NCBI RefSeq assembly: GCF_001544075.1 | Contig: NZ_BCNT01000017.1 | Span: 1 to 64,000, forward strand | Origin: Comamonas terrae | GTDB taxonomy: Bacteria; Pseudomonadota; Gammaproteobacteria; Burkholderiales; Burkholderiaceae_C | Length of the DNA stretch: 64,000 nt | Direction of reading: 5' to 3' | Part shown: positions 40,439 to 49,146 of the stretch, one piece after another | Layout of the letters: every line of letters begins with the position of its first letter | Numbering within the stretch: position 1 is the stretch's first letter | Program-made: the position numbers and the translations under genes | Notes under the pieces: generated by a model | What the model was told of the DNA's origin: nothing | Databases searched by the model: none | Seen by the model: only the letters and a program-made list of their open reading frames with translations

Positions 40439-40837
40439 ATGAAAGGCAAATGCCTGTGCGGCGCCATCGAAGTCACGGCCCCCGACCACCACGAAGCCGG
40501 CCTGTGCCACTGCACCATGTGCCGGCGCTGGACGGGCGGGCCCATGTTCGCGGTCCATTGCGGCGCCGACGTGCAGTTCAACGGCGCGGCGCCGGCCGTC
40601 TATCGTTCGTCCGACTGGGCCGAACGGGGCTTTTGCCCGCAGTGCGGCACGCATCTGTTCTATCACCTGCTGCCGGCCAACGAATATGTGCTGTCGGCCG
40701 GGCTCTTCCAGGACCAGCCGTTCGAGCTGCGCAACGAGATCTTCATCGACGAAAAGCCCTCGTACTACGCATTCAGCAACGAGACCCGCAAGATGACAGG
40801 GCAGCAGGTCTTCGAACAGTACGCTCCCGGCGACTGA
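40439..40837 (+). CDS. GFA family protein (glutathione-dependent formaldehyde-activating enzyme-like)
   Basis: 132 residues with the zinc-binding pattern of the CENP-V/GFA fold: KCLCGAIEV, CHCTMCRRWTGG and FCPQCGTHLFY. Although named after Gfa, most members are not shown to act on formaldehyde. I start at 40439 because GAGGA sits about 7 nt before that ATG; ATG 40433 is too close to it. Confidence 0.9.
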   Translation: MKGKCLCGAIEVTAPDHHEAGLCHCTMCRRWTGGPMFAVHCGADVQFNGAAPAVYRSSDWAERGFCPQCGTHLFYHLLPANEYVLSAGLFQDQPFELRNEIFIDEKPSYYAFSNETRKMTGQQVFEQYAPGD

Positions 40838-40927
40838 AAGCATCTACAAACCATTTCTGCCTTCAGCCCTTTACCGCACTGCGATGGCAGCTCCTCTTTT
40901 CATAGTCCGTTTCCACGAAGCCGGATA

Positions 40928-41332
40928 ATGGCCGGTCTTGCACCTCGGGAGCTTTCCGTGATCGATCTTCAGGCCGGCGATCTGCGCACCTTTGTCCCTT
41001 CCCGGGACTTTGCGCTTTCCCAGGCGTTCTACACGGCGCTGGGCTGCGAGCTGGAATGGTCGGACGAGGGCCTGGCCCTGTTCCGGCTGGGGGCTTCGCG
41101 CTTTTACCTGCAGGCCCATTACGTGAAGGATTGGGCCGAGAACACCATGCTGCATATCGGCGTGCAGGACGCCGCCCGGTGCCATGCGGACATTAAACGG
41201 CTGCTCGCGTCGGATCGCTTTGCGCCGGCGCGTGTCGCGGCGCCCAGGCGCGAACCCTATGGCGCGCTGGTCTCCTATGTCTGGGACCCCGCGGGCGTGC
41301 TGCTGCACCTGGCCCAATGGGATCGCCCCTGA
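40928..41332 (+). CDS. VOC superfamily (glyoxalase/bleomycin-resistance fold) protein
   Basis: 134 residues in one VOC module: the first beta-alpha-beta unit TFVPSRDFALSQAFYTALG, and the second ending GALVSYVWDPAGVLLHLAQW with a typical metal-site spacing of His and Glu-like residues. It could be an enzyme or a ligand sequestering resistance protein; no substrate is indicated. A GTG at 40958 (VIDLQAGD) is an alternative start. Confidence 0.82.
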   Translation: MAGLAPRELSVIDLQAGDLRTFVPSRDFALSQAFYTALGCELEWSDEGLALFRLGASRFYLQAHYVKDWAENTMLHIGVQDAARCHADIKRLLASDRFAPARVAAPRREPYGALVSYVWDPAGVLLHLAQWDRP

Positions 41333-41364
41333 ACCCACAAGCCTTTTTTGCGAGGAGGACGCAC

Positions 41365-42222
41365 ATGGCTGGCACATCGCCACCGCAACCCGACAACACG
41401 GCCGTGCGCACCGCGCTGTGGCGCGCCTTGCATGTGCTGGCGGATGCGCCGCCCCATGTGTTCGACGACCGCCTGGGCCTGGCCCTGGCCGCCCCCGGGC
41501 CCGGCTGGACCGCGCGCGGCGACATGGGCGAGTTCACGCGGCCGTTTCGCGCCTCCATTCTTGCGCGGGCCCGCTTTGTCGAGGACCTGCTGGCCGAGCA
41601 GGCTGCCGCCGGCATCGCGCAGTATGTGATCCTGGGCGCCGGCCTGGACACCTTTGCGCAGCGCAAGCCGCAGCTGGCTGCGCGGCTGCAGGTGTTCGAG
41701 ATCGACCAGCCGCAGCCCCAGCAATGGAAACGCCAGCGCCTGCTTGATCTGGGCCTGGGCATTCCGGACTTCCTGCACCTCGTGCCCGTGAATTTCGAGG
41801 CCGGAGAGGACTGGCTCGCGCAGCTGGTGGCAGCCGGCTTCGATGCGCAAAAGCCCGCCGTGGTGGCCTCCGCGGGCGTGAGCATGTACCTGAGCCGCGA
41901 GGCCATCATGGCCACGCTGCGCCAAGTGGCAGCGCTGGCGCCGGGCTCCACGCTGGTCATGAGCTTCACGCTGCCCGTGGAATGCGCGGATCCCGCGATA
42001 CGCGCCGGCATGGAAAAAGCCATGGAAGGCGCGCGCGCCAGCGGCACGCCGTTCCTGAGCCTGCTCACTCCCGCCGAAATGCTGGCCATGGCGCGCGAAG
42101 CGGGATTTCGGCAGGTCGCGCACATCCCCGCCACCGAGCTGGCCCGGCGCTATTTCGCCGACCGCACCGACGGACTGCGGCCGCCCGCCCACTCGGAAGA
42201 GCTGCTGGTGGCGGGCATCTGA
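41365..42222 (+). CDS. class I SAM-dependent methyltransferase (LCM/PPM family)
   Basis: 285 residues. Family features are the N-terminal RTALWRALHVLADAPPHVFDD, the SAM-binding YVILGAGLDTFAQR, then LQVFEIDQPQPQQWKRQRL and VVASAGVSMYLSREAI. These proteins are called putative methyltransferases of the SAM0422/YktD type. GAGGAGG precedes ATG 41365. The substrate is unknown. Confidence 0.88.
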   Translation: MAGTSPPQPDNTAVRTALWRALHVLADAPPHVFDDRLGLALAAPGPGWTARGDMGEFTRPFRASILARARFVEDLLAEQAAAGIAQYVILGAGLDTFAQRKPQLAARLQVFEIDQPQPQQWKRQRLLDLGLGIPDFLHLVPVNFEAGEDWLAQLVAAGFDAQKPAVVASAGVSMYLSREAIMATLRQVAALAPGSTLVMSFTLPVECADPAIRAGMEKAMEGARASGTPFLSLLTPAEMLAMAREAGFRQVAHIPATELARRYFADRTDGLRPPAHSEELLVAGI

Positions 42223-42245
42223 CCGGCAGTTCCTTTGCAACCACC

Positions 42246-42539
42246 ATGACGACCTATCAATGCCCCTTGTGCGCCACGGCCCTGCAGCCGTCCGACCGCT
42301 ATCCGCGCCATGTGTGCCCGGACTGCGCTCAGCGCGCGCAGTCGCCGGACGGCAGGCGCCTGGAATTCTTCAATCTCGGCCTGTCGGGCGGCTATGGCGC
42401 ACGCTATGCGGACACGGGCCAGCCCTACGACAGCCATGACTGTTTCATCGACGGCCGGCTCTGCCACGCCGGCGAGGCCCGCTTCGGCGGCATCGTCATC
42501 GAGCTGGCCGACGACGCGCGGGCCTCACCCGCCCGCTAG
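42246..42539 (+). CDS. small zinc-ribbon protein of unknown function
   Basis: 97 residues. It begins with a zinc ribbon, CPLC-x15-CPDC, continues with GRRLEFFNLGLSGGYGARYADT and an acidic C-terminus. It starts 24 bp after the methyltransferase gene and ends 12 bp before an SMI1/KNR4 gene, all on one strand. The pattern suggests a nucleic-acid or protein-binding adaptor; no function is assigned. Confidence 0.7.
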   Translation: MTTYQCPLCATALQPSDRYPRHVCPDCAQRAQSPDGRRLEFFNLGLSGGYGARYADTGQPYDSHDCFIDGRLCHAGEARFGGIVIELADDARASPAR

Positions 42540-42550
42540 GAGGCCTGGCC

Positions 42551-43102
42551 ATGGATTTTTCCCGCTATCTGTCCAGGCTGGCACCGCTTTATACGCAAGG
42601 CGGCGAGCCGCTGCAGCTGCGTGGCGGCGCGCCGGAGCAGGAGCTGCGCGCCGCGGAGCGCAAACTCGGCTTTGCGCTGGACCCGCAGCTGCGCCGGGCC
42701 TGGCAGCAGGCCGATGGCGGCCGGCGCTGGCAGGCCGTGTTTGCGCGGCCCGGCTTTTATACCGGCTATGAGTTCCTGCCGCTGTCCGAGGCGCTGCGGC
42801 AAAGGCGCGCCATGGCCGAGCGCGCGCCCCGGTACGGGGGTTATGTCCAGCCGCACGAACGCGACGCGAGAATCCGGCCCGGCTGGTACCAGGAAGGCTG
42901 GCTGCCGTTTGCCTCGTTTGGCGGAGCCAGCCTGCTGCTCATCCTCGACCATGCGCCCGCGGCGCAGGGCCGCCGCGGCCAGGTCATCGCCTTCACGCAC
43001 GATCCCGATACCATCGACCATGTCAGCGAGGATTTTGCGGGCCTGCTGCAGGCCTCGCTGCAGCAGATCGAAGCCGACCCCGAAGAGTTCATCATGGAAT
43101 GA
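42551..43102 (+). CDS. SMI1/KNR4 family protein
   Basis: 183 residues of the SUKH superfamily: early GAPEQELRAAERKLGFALDPQL, then FLPLSEALRQ, and WLPFASFGGASLLLILDHAP followed by GQVIAFTHDP. SUKH proteins often serve as immunity proteins to polymorphic toxins, but many are cellular regulators. No toxin gene is seen next to it; a second SUKH member lies at 45.7 kb. Confidence 0.85.
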   Translation: MDFSRYLSRLAPLYTQGGEPLQLRGGAPEQELRAAERKLGFALDPQLRRAWQQADGGRRWQAVFARPGFYTGYEFLPLSEALRQRRAMAERAPRYGGYVQPHERDARIRPGWYQEGWLPFASFGGASLLLILDHAPAAQGRRGQVIAFTHDPDTIDHVSEDFAGLLQASLQQIEADPEEFIME

Positions 43103-43144
43103 GCGGCCCGCGGGCCGCCGCCTTGCCCCCCAGAAGGAGTGCCC

Positions 43145-43546
43145 ATGCGCAACGACGAGCAGCAGATACGTGAACTGCCGGCCACCTGGATCCGCGCCAG
43201 CAAGGCCGGCGACACCGCCACGGTGCTGAGCCTGATGACGGACGATGCGCTGTTTCTCGTGCCCGGCCAGGCGCCGTTCGGCAGGCAGATGTTTGCCGCG
43301 GCCGCCGAGGGGCAGCAGCAGGCCCGCATGGAAATCGACGGCGACAGCGAGGTGCTGGAAATCCAGGTCGCGGGCGACTGGGCCTATATGCTGACGCGGC
43401 TGACCGTCACGGTGCGCCAGGGCCCTGCGGCGCCCGTGGTGCGCAGCGGACACACGATGACGGTGCTGGCCAGGCGCGGGGGCCGCTGGCTGCTGCACCG
43501 CGACGCAAACCTGCTGGTGACCGTGCCCCCGCAGACTGCCGCCTGA
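43145..43546 (+). CDS. SnoaL-like (SgcJ/YybH type) protein
   Basis: 133 residues with the NTF2-like cone fold: RELPATWIRASKAGDTATVLSLMTDDALF split by a turn, then VLEIQVAGDWAYMLTRL and GHTMTVLARRGGRWLLHRDAN. Proteins of this family include isomerases and stress proteins; the substrate is unknown. I start at ATG 43145 because AAGGAG lies before it; the GTG at 43139 is too near. Confidence 0.85.
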   Translation: MRNDEQQIRELPATWIRASKAGDTATVLSLMTDDALFLVPGQAPFGRQMFAAAAEGQQQARMEIDGDSEVLEIQVAGDWAYMLTRLTVTVRQGPAAPVVRSGHTMTVLARRGGRWLLHRDANLLVTVPPQTAA

Positions 43547-43550
43547 ACCG

Positions 43551-44189
43551 ATGACAGAGTCCTCCGCCCTGCCCCCATCCCTGCCCTTCTCGCAAGCCTG
43601 CGAGAACAACCGCGCCCCCATCCTGGCCGTGCTGCAGGCGGCTTTTGCCGATTGCCGCCATGTGCTGGAGATCGGCTCGGGCACGGGCCAGCACAGCGTC
43701 TATTTCGCGCCGCGCCTGCCGCACCTGGTCTGGCAGACCAGCGATCTGCCCGGCAACCATGCGGGCATCGCGGCCTGGCATGCGGCCCGGCCCTCGCCCA
43801 ATCTGCGGCTGCCGCTGCGCTTTGACCTGCAGGCCGATGCCTGGCCGCACACCGCGGACGGCCCATTCGATGCGGTGTTCTCCAGCAATACGGCCCATAT
43901 CGTGGCCTGGCCGCTGGTGGTGCGCATGTTCGCGCAGATCGGCATGCACCTGCCGGCCGGCGGCCGGTTCGCGCTCTATGGGCCGTTCAACTACGGCGGT
44001 CGCTACACCAGCGAGAGCAACCGCGCCTTCGACCAATGGCTGCGCGAGCGCGATGCACACAGCGGCATACGCCACCACGAGGACATCGTGGCACTGGCCC
44101 AGCAGCACGGCCTGGCGCCGGAGCACGACCATGCCATGCCCGCCAACAACCGGCTGCTGGTGTTCGTGCGGCGCGGCGCAGATTCCTGA
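43551..44189 (+). CDS. DUF938 family methyltransferase-like protein
   Basis: 212 residues. DUF938 hallmarks are FSQACENNRAPILAVLQAAF at the start, the SAM-binding HVLEIGSGTGQHSVYFAPRLP, and later FSSNTAHIVAWPLVVRMF and RFALYGPFNYGG. A SAM-dependent methyltransferase is likely, with target unknown. It lies 4 bp after the SnoaL-like gene and 11 bp before cls. Confidence 0.9.
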   Translation: MTESSALPPSLPFSQACENNRAPILAVLQAAFADCRHVLEIGSGTGQHSVYFAPRLPHLVWQTSDLPGNHAGIAAWHAARPSPNLRLPLRFDLQADAWPHTADGPFDAVFSSNTAHIVAWPLVVRMFAQIGMHLPAGGRFALYGPFNYGGRYTSESNRAFDQWLRERDAHSGIRHHEDIVALAQQHGLAPEHDHAMPANNRLLVFVRRGADS

Positions 44190-44200
44190 TCCCCGACGAC

Positions 44201-45685
44201 ATGACCTGGCTGCTGCTGCTGTTGCATGTGCTGCTGATTGCGGCATTCACGCTGCGCATTCTGCTGCGCGACGATTTGCGCCCCGATGTGCGCATGGGCT
44301 GGCTCACCGTCATGGTGCTGCTGCCCTATGCGGGCTGCGCGCTGTACTACCTGTTCGGCGAAGCCGCGCTCGGGCGCCTGGGCAGCGACCGGCAGCACAA
44401 GCGCTATCCCGGCGTGAGGGCCTTTGTGCAGCAGTATGTGGCGCTGCCCGAGGTGGCCGCGCAGCTGATGGCGCCGCACCCGGCCGCACCCGTGCGGCAG
44501 CCGGGCGGCGTCCCGGCGGTCGATGCGCAGTGGCAGGCCGCGTTCCGCTATGCCTCGTCGGTCAACGGCTTTCGCGTCACCACGGGCAACAGCGCCCGGC
44601 TGATGGCCGACGGCGCCCAGGCCCGCGCGCAGATGCTGGCCGACATGGACGCGGCCCGGCACGAGATCCACCTGCTCTACTACATCTGGCTGACCGACGG
44701 CACCGGCACCGGCATCGCGCAGGCGCTGATGCGCGCCGCGCGCCGCGGGGTGGCCTGCCGCGTCATGGTCGACGGGCTGGGCTCGCGTGCGCTGACCCGC
44801 TCGCCGCTGTGGCGGCAAATGGCCGAGGCCGGCGTGGAGCTGGCCGTGGCCCTGCCCGTGGACCATCCGCTCAAGGTGGTGCTGACCAGCCGCATCGACC
44901 TGCGCAACCACCGCAAGATCACCGTGATCGACGGCACCATCGCCTACTGCGGCAGCCAGAACTGCGCCGATGAGGCCTTTGCCGTCAAGGCCCGGTACGC
45001 GCCCTGGGTGGACATCATGCTGCGCCTGCAGGGGCCCGTGGTCTCGCAGATGCAGCTGATCTTCGCCAGCGACTGGCTGCAGGCAACCGGCAAGACCTTC
45101 GCGCCCCGGATGCCGGTGGCACCCGCCCAGACGCCCGGCTTCACGGCCCTGGCGATTGCCGAAGGCCCGGCCGAACGACGCCGGTCCACGCCGCAGCTGG
45201 TGTCCACCCTGCTCGCCAGCGCACGCCGCGAGCTGGTGATTTCCACGCCGTATTTCATTCCCGACGCCACGGTGCTCGAAGCCCTGTGCGCGGCCGCCTG
45301 GCGCGGCGTGGAAACCACGCTGATCCTGCCGGCGCGCAACGACTCCTGGATCGTGGGCGCGGCCAGCCGCAGCAACTACCGGCGCCTGCTGGCTGCGGGC
45401 GTGCGCATCCTCGAATACCGCCCCGGCCTGCTGCATGCCAAGACGCTGTGCGTGGACGGCGAAGTCACGCTGCTGGGCTCGACCAATCTGGACCTGCGCA
45501 GCTTCGATCTGAATTTCGAGAACAATGTGCTGCTGCAGGATACGGCCCTGACGGCCGCCATCCGTGCGCGCCAGCAGGCCTATGCGCAGCAGTCCGACAC
45601 CATCACCGCCGAACAGGTGCGCGCCTGGAGCTGGACCACGCGCATCTGGCACAACCTGCTGGCCACGCTCAGCCCCGTGCTGTGA
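44201..45685 (+). CDS. cls: cardiolipin synthase (ClsA type)
   Basis: 494 residues, membrane-bound phospholipase D family enzyme that joins two phosphatidylglycerols into cardiolipin. Two N-terminal transmembrane helices (TWLLLLLHVLLIAAFTLRI, LTVMVLLPYAGCALYYLFG) precede two HKD motifs: NHRKITVIDG (about residues 230-240) and LHAKTLCVDG (about 411-420), each followed by GS-N. The start at 44201 follows family alignment. It follows the DUF938 gene closely. Confidence 0.94.
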   Translation: MTWLLLLLHVLLIAAFTLRILLRDDLRPDVRMGWLTVMVLLPYAGCALYYLFGEAALGRLGSDRQHKRYPGVRAFVQQYVALPEVAAQLMAPHPAAPVRQPGGVPAVDAQWQAAFRYASSVNGFRVTTGNSARLMADGAQARAQMLADMDAARHEIHLLYYIWLTDGTGTGIAQALMRAARRGVACRVMVDGLGSRALTRSPLWRQMAEAGVELAVALPVDHPLKVVLTSRIDLRNHRKITVIDGTIAYCGSQNCADEAFAVKARYAPWVDIMLRLQGPVVSQMQLIFASDWLQATGKTFAPRMPVAPAQTPGFTALAIAEGPAERRRSTPQLVSTLLASARRELVISTPYFIPDATVLEALCAAAWRGVETTLILPARNDSWIVGAASRSNYRRLLAAGVRILEYRPGLLHAKTLCVDGEVTLLGSTNLDLRSFDLNFENNVLLQDTALTAAIRARQQAYAQQSDTITAEQVRAWSWTTRIWHNLLATLSPVL

Positions 45686-45743
45686 AGCCGCCTGCTCCAC
45701 TGCCCGCCGCGCTGCAGGCACATCCGTACCCCGACACTTTCCC

Positions 45744-46343
45744 ATGCCCAGCTTCGAACAACTGAAAGAACTCCTGCACCCCTGGGGCCCGCTGCGCGCG
45801 CAGCCGGCCAGCGACTGGCGCGGCACGACCGCGCTGCCGCCCGCCGTGGCCGATTTCTATGCCCGTGTCGGCCCCTGGGGCGAGACCTACCACGCATCGG
45901 TGGGCCCTGTGGGCTGCACGCTGGCCGTCCATGGCAATCCGGTCTGCATTCCACCGCTGTACCGCCTGATGGACTACCAGGCCGGATATGCCTGGGTGTC
46001 CCACCCGGGCCAGCCCATCGCCGGCTGGCCGGCCCACTGGCTGGTGATCGCCGAGCAAGGGGGCGATCCCTTCATCTTCGATACGCAGACGCAACAGGTC
46101 CTGTTTGCCTTCCACGGCGCCGGCAGCTGGAAACCCGTGGTGTTCGCGCCCGATCTCCCCACGGCGGTGGGCGCGCTTGCCACCGTGGCCAATGCCTTCA
46201 GCGCCCTGAGCGACGAGGAGGCCGACCCGGACGGGGGCCTGGCCGGGCAGGGCCGGCAGAAAATCACCGACGCCCTGGCCGGTTTTCTGGGCAGCCAGGA
46301 GCGCGCACTGCAGATGCTGGCTGCCTGGGAGTATTTCGAATGA
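45744..46343 (+). CDS. SMI1/KNR4 family protein (second)
   Basis: 199 residues with SUKH features: LPPAVADFYARVGPWGETYH at the N-terminus, HWLVIAEQGGDPFIFDTQTQQVLFAFHG in the centre, and a helical C-terminus ending LAAWEYFE. It is not closely similar to the SUKH protein at 42.5 kb. Encoded 58 bp after cls. Possible immunity or regulatory protein; no cognate toxin is in the window. Confidence 0.8.
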   Translation: MPSFEQLKELLHPWGPLRAQPASDWRGTTALPPAVADFYARVGPWGETYHASVGPVGCTLAVHGNPVCIPPLYRLMDYQAGYAWVSHPGQPIAGWPAHWLVIAEQGGDPFIFDTQTQQVLFAFHGAGSWKPVVFAPDLPTAVGALATVANAFSALSDEEADPDGGLAGQGRQKITDALAGFLGSQERALQMLAAWEYFE

Positions 46344-46400
46344 CCCGCGGTCCCGGCACCGTCCGTTCTGCCCTCTGCGCAATCTCCGAGGCTTCTTCGC

Positions 46401-46865
46401 ATGTCTGATACCCCATCGCCCCCCTCCACCTGGGAAATCCTGGAGCGGCGCTGGCGGGCGGGCTTTCACCAGCTCACCGAGGAAGAGCAGCAAACCATCG
46501 CCCTGTGGTGGCTGGAGGCCGAAACCATGAACGGCACGCTGGACCAGTTTTTCTGGAACAGCGCGGGCGACCTGGCCCTGGTGGCCCGCGCCGGCCTGGT
46601 GCGACTGCAGCAGCACACCACCCTGCAGGCGCTGGACAGCGCGCTGGCCCACTTCGGCCCCGGCTATCCCACGGACCGCAACCGGCGCATCGACATGCTC
46701 GAAGCCATAGAGGCCGAGCATGGCGAGGACGTGTTCGAGGCGCCGTCGCGCATCATCCAGGACCTGCCCGAGGACTTCGTGGCCGCGGCCCTGGAGCAGT
46801 TGGCGCCGCGCTATGCCAGGGAGCAGGAGACGGCACAGCCGCCCGCAGCGAAAGGTGACGCATGA
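46401..46865 (+). CDS. DUF4375 (DMP19-like) protein
   Basis: 154 residues. The diagnostic stretch is MNGTLDQFFWNSAGD near residue 43, followed by helices (LVARAGLVRLQQHTTLQALDSA). DUF4375 is related to the DNA mimic DMP19 of Neisseria, which sequesters a repressor; the acidic character here (ALEQLAPRY preceded by EDFVAA and EAEHGEDVFEA) is compatible with that but not proof. Its stop overlaps the next gene in ATGA. Confidence 0.8.
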   Translation: MSDTPSPPSTWEILERRWRAGFHQLTEEEQQTIALWWLEAETMNGTLDQFFWNSAGDLALVARAGLVRLQQHTTLQALDSALAHFGPGYPTDRNRRIDMLEAIEAEHGEDVFEAPSRIIQDLPEDFVAAALEQLAPRYAREQETAQPPAAKGDA

Positions 46866-47482
46866 GCCCGCTCGACGACATCCACGCCAACCGCACCGGA
46901 AAGCCGAAGATGTCGCGCCGGCAGAAATGGCTGGCCTGCGCCTTCCTGCTCGCGATGCTGGGCGCCGTGGTGCCCGTCATGGTCAACCGCAGCTTCGTGC
47001 CCTCGGCCAGCTGGCAGGCCCGGGCCCTGTACCTGAGCATCGCGCTGCTGGCGATTTCGGGCGTGCTGCTGCGCAACTGGCACCGGCGCGGCCTGTGGCA
47101 GCCCGGTCCTCCCTGGCCGGCCTACGGCCCCGTCAGGCGCGGCATGATGCTGCTGCTGTGCCTGGGCTTCATGCTGTTCATTTTCTGGCTCAACCTTGCC
47201 GCCACCCTGCCCATGGCCTACACGGCCGTGCTGGGGAAACGCGAGGTGCGCGAGGCCATGGTCGAGGCCAAGCGCGGCTCGGGCCGGCGCAGCTGCGCCC
47301 ACCAGCTCAAGGTGCAGGGCGTGAACTACCTGTTCTTCGAGTTCTGCATCGACGCCGACGACTACGACGCCCTGCCTTCCGGCCCCCTGCCCGCCAGGCT
47401 GCTGGTCCGGCAAAGCTATTTCGGCGAACTCATCGGCTCGCTGCACCTTTCCGTGCCCGCCCCGCCTGGAGCCGCTGGATAA
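46862..47482 (+). CDS. multi-pass membrane protein of unknown function
   Basis: 206 residues with three predicted helices (about 22-42, 58-75 and 94-115) and a soluble C-terminal domain with two Cys (RRSCAHQLKVQ, FFEFCIDADDYDAL) that may form a disulfide in the periplasm. Coupled by ATGA to the DUF4375 gene. No family recognised. Immediately followed by an inverted repeat element. Confidence 0.7.
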   Translation: MSPLDDIHANRTGKPKMSRRQKWLACAFLLAMLGAVVPVMVNRSFVPSASWQARALYLSIALLAISGVLLRNWHRRGLWQPGPPWPAYGPVRRGMMLLLCLGFMLFIFWLNLAATLPMAYTAVLGKREVREAMVEAKRGSGRRSCAHQLKVQGVNYLFFEFCIDADDYDALPSGPLPARLLVRQSYFGELIGSLHLSVPAPPGAAG

Positions 47483-47486
47483 AACC

Positions 47487-47566
47487 ATAGCTGTTTTCGC
47501 TTGCCACCAGCCAAATGCAGATATAAAACATATTGAGCCCTTTGCTGCTCAAGCGAAGGCAGCTAT
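47487..47566. repeat. AT-rich imperfect inverted-repeat element
   Basis: Arms of 17 bp (47487-47503, ATAGCTGTTTTCGCTTG, and 47550-47566) match at 15 positions and enclose 46 bp. The element fills the gap between two high-GC membrane-protein genes and is far richer in AT than either. Its arm resembles a sequence in the ilvB-ilvN gap (TAGCTGCTTTCGCT at 11050-11063). Confidence 0.75.
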
Positions 47567-47590
47567 CTTTTCAAAGCCATATTTTTCCGG

Positions 47591-48136
47591 ATGCGACCGA
47601 TATTCACTCTTTTCATGCTGGTGGCCGGCCTGGGCCTGGCCGCCAGCATGGTGCTGCACCTGGCTGCGCTGTTCGGCCTGGCGCCGCTGCTGCTGTCTCC
47701 CCTGGGCAGCGATGCACAAGCCCTGCACATGGCGCTGATCATGGGCATCTTCGTGGTCTGGCTGCCCGCGGTGCTGCTGGGCCATCGCCTGAACACCACC
47801 GGCAACACCCGCCCCTCCATCCAGCAGATGCTGGCGGGCTGCCCTACCTGGATGCAGTACGGCTTCTTTGCCATCTTCGGCTATGCCGTCCTCAACTTCT
47901 TCATCAGCCTGTCCGGCCGCAGCCCCGGCGATGACGGCCTGGTGCAGGAGCTGCGCCTCGTCACCGGGCATGCCATGCTGTTCTACGGCATCGCCTTCGG
48001 CTCCTTCTACTCGGTGCTGAACCGGCCCGGCCTGCTGGCGCCCCGCTACTGCCCCGCAGGCCACAAGGTGGGCCATGAGGATCATTTCTGCGCCGTCTGC
48101 GGCCTGCCCGCGCCGCGGGACGGGCAGCAGCCCTAG
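47591..48136 (+). CDS. membrane protein with C-terminal zinc ribbon
   Basis: 181 residues. Four transmembrane helices (about 5-27, 46-66, 95-110 and 130-148) are followed by a cytoplasmic tail with CPAGHKVGHEDHFCAVCG, a likely zinc-binding site. No named family recognised. It begins just after the inverted repeat element. Confidence 0.75.
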   Translation: MRPIFTLFMLVAGLGLAASMVLHLAALFGLAPLLLSPLGSDAQALHMALIMGIFVVWLPAVLLGHRLNTTGNTRPSIQQMLAGCPTWMQYGFFAIFGYAVLNFFISLSGRSPGDDGLVQELRLVTGHAMLFYGIAFGSFYSVLNRPGLLAPRYCPAGHKVGHEDHFCAVCGLPAPRDGQQP

Positions 48137-48250
48137 GCTGGCCGCCTGCAGCGGCCCGCGGGGGGAATCTGCAGCGCCGGGCCCCGGCGGCGGCCAAAGC
48201 GGCGCATACTTGCGCCCACCGTCCCTAAAAACACATTGCTTTCCGGCGCC

Positions 48251-49123
48251 ATGTCCTCACCCAGCTCCCCCATCGGCATCTTCGACAGCGGCATCGGCGG
48301 CCTCAGCGTGCTGCAGGCCCTGCTGCATGAGCTGCCCCACGAACAGTTCGTCTACCTGGCCGACAGCGGCAACGCCCCCTACGGCGACGCCCGCGGAGAC
48401 GCCTTCGTGCAGGAGCGCACCATGGCCATCACCCGGTATCTGCGCGAGCGGCATGGCATCAAGATCCTGGTGATTGCCTGCAACACCGCCACCGCCGCCG
48501 CCGTGGAAATGCTGCGCGCCCGCATGCCGGACCTGCCCGTGATCGGCGTGGAGCCGGCCATCAAGCCGGCTTCATTCTCCAGCCAGACCCACCATGTGGG
48601 CGTGCTCGCCACGCGCGGCACCGTCACCAGCCCGCGCGTGGCCAAGCTCGTGGCCGAGCACAGCCAGCGCGCCCATTTCCATCTGCAGCCCTGCGACGGC
48701 CTGGCCCGCGCCATCGAGCGCAGCACCGAAGAACCCGTGCCCGAAAACCCAGAAGCTACCGAAATCAGAGCGCTTTGCGCAAAGTACACGAGCGCTTTAG
48801 GCGATTTCGGCCAGAAGACCGGACAAATGGACACGCTGGTGCTGGGCTGTACCCACTACATCTTCGTCAAGGACCATCTGCGCGCCCTGCTGGGCCCGGA
48901 CATCCAGTTCCTGGACACCGGCGCCCCCGTGGCACGCCAGACGCGGCGCATTCTGGAGCAGCAGTCCATGCTGGCGGACATCCAGGCGCCGGCAGCACCG
49001 GTCCGTATGCTCACCACGGGCAGCCTCTCGGCCCTGCAGGCCGCGGCGCAGCGCTGGCTGGGCATGCCGGCCGACTGCTGCGCCGGCGTCGACGTACCGC
49101 AGCAGGCGCTGGCCGCCGCCTGA
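48251..49123 (+). CDS. murI: glutamate racemase
   Basis: 290 residues; makes D-glutamate for peptidoglycan. The N-terminus IGIFDSGIGGLSVLQALLHELP is diagnostic and both catalytic Cys are present: VIACNTATAAAVE and VLGCTHYIF. I start at MSSPSSPIGIF (48251), the ATG nearest the conserved region; an ATG 15 nt upstream is possible. Between them the LGVEPAIKP-type segment (VIGVEPAIKPASF) is intact. Confidence 0.95.
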   Translation: MSSPSSPIGIFDSGIGGLSVLQALLHELPHEQFVYLADSGNAPYGDARGDAFVQERTMAITRYLRERHGIKILVIACNTATAAAVEMLRARMPDLPVIGVEPAIKPASFSSQTHHVGVLATRGTVTSPRVAKLVAEHSQRAHFHLQPCDGLARAIERSTEEPVPENPEATEIRALCAKYTSALGDFGQKTGQMDTLVLGCTHYIFVKDHLRALLGPDIQFLDTGAPVARQTRRILEQQSMLADIQAPAAPVRMLTTGSLSALQAAAQRWLGMPADCCAGVDVPQQALAAA

Positions 49124-49146
49124 AGCCATGGGCCGCGGGGCCGGCT

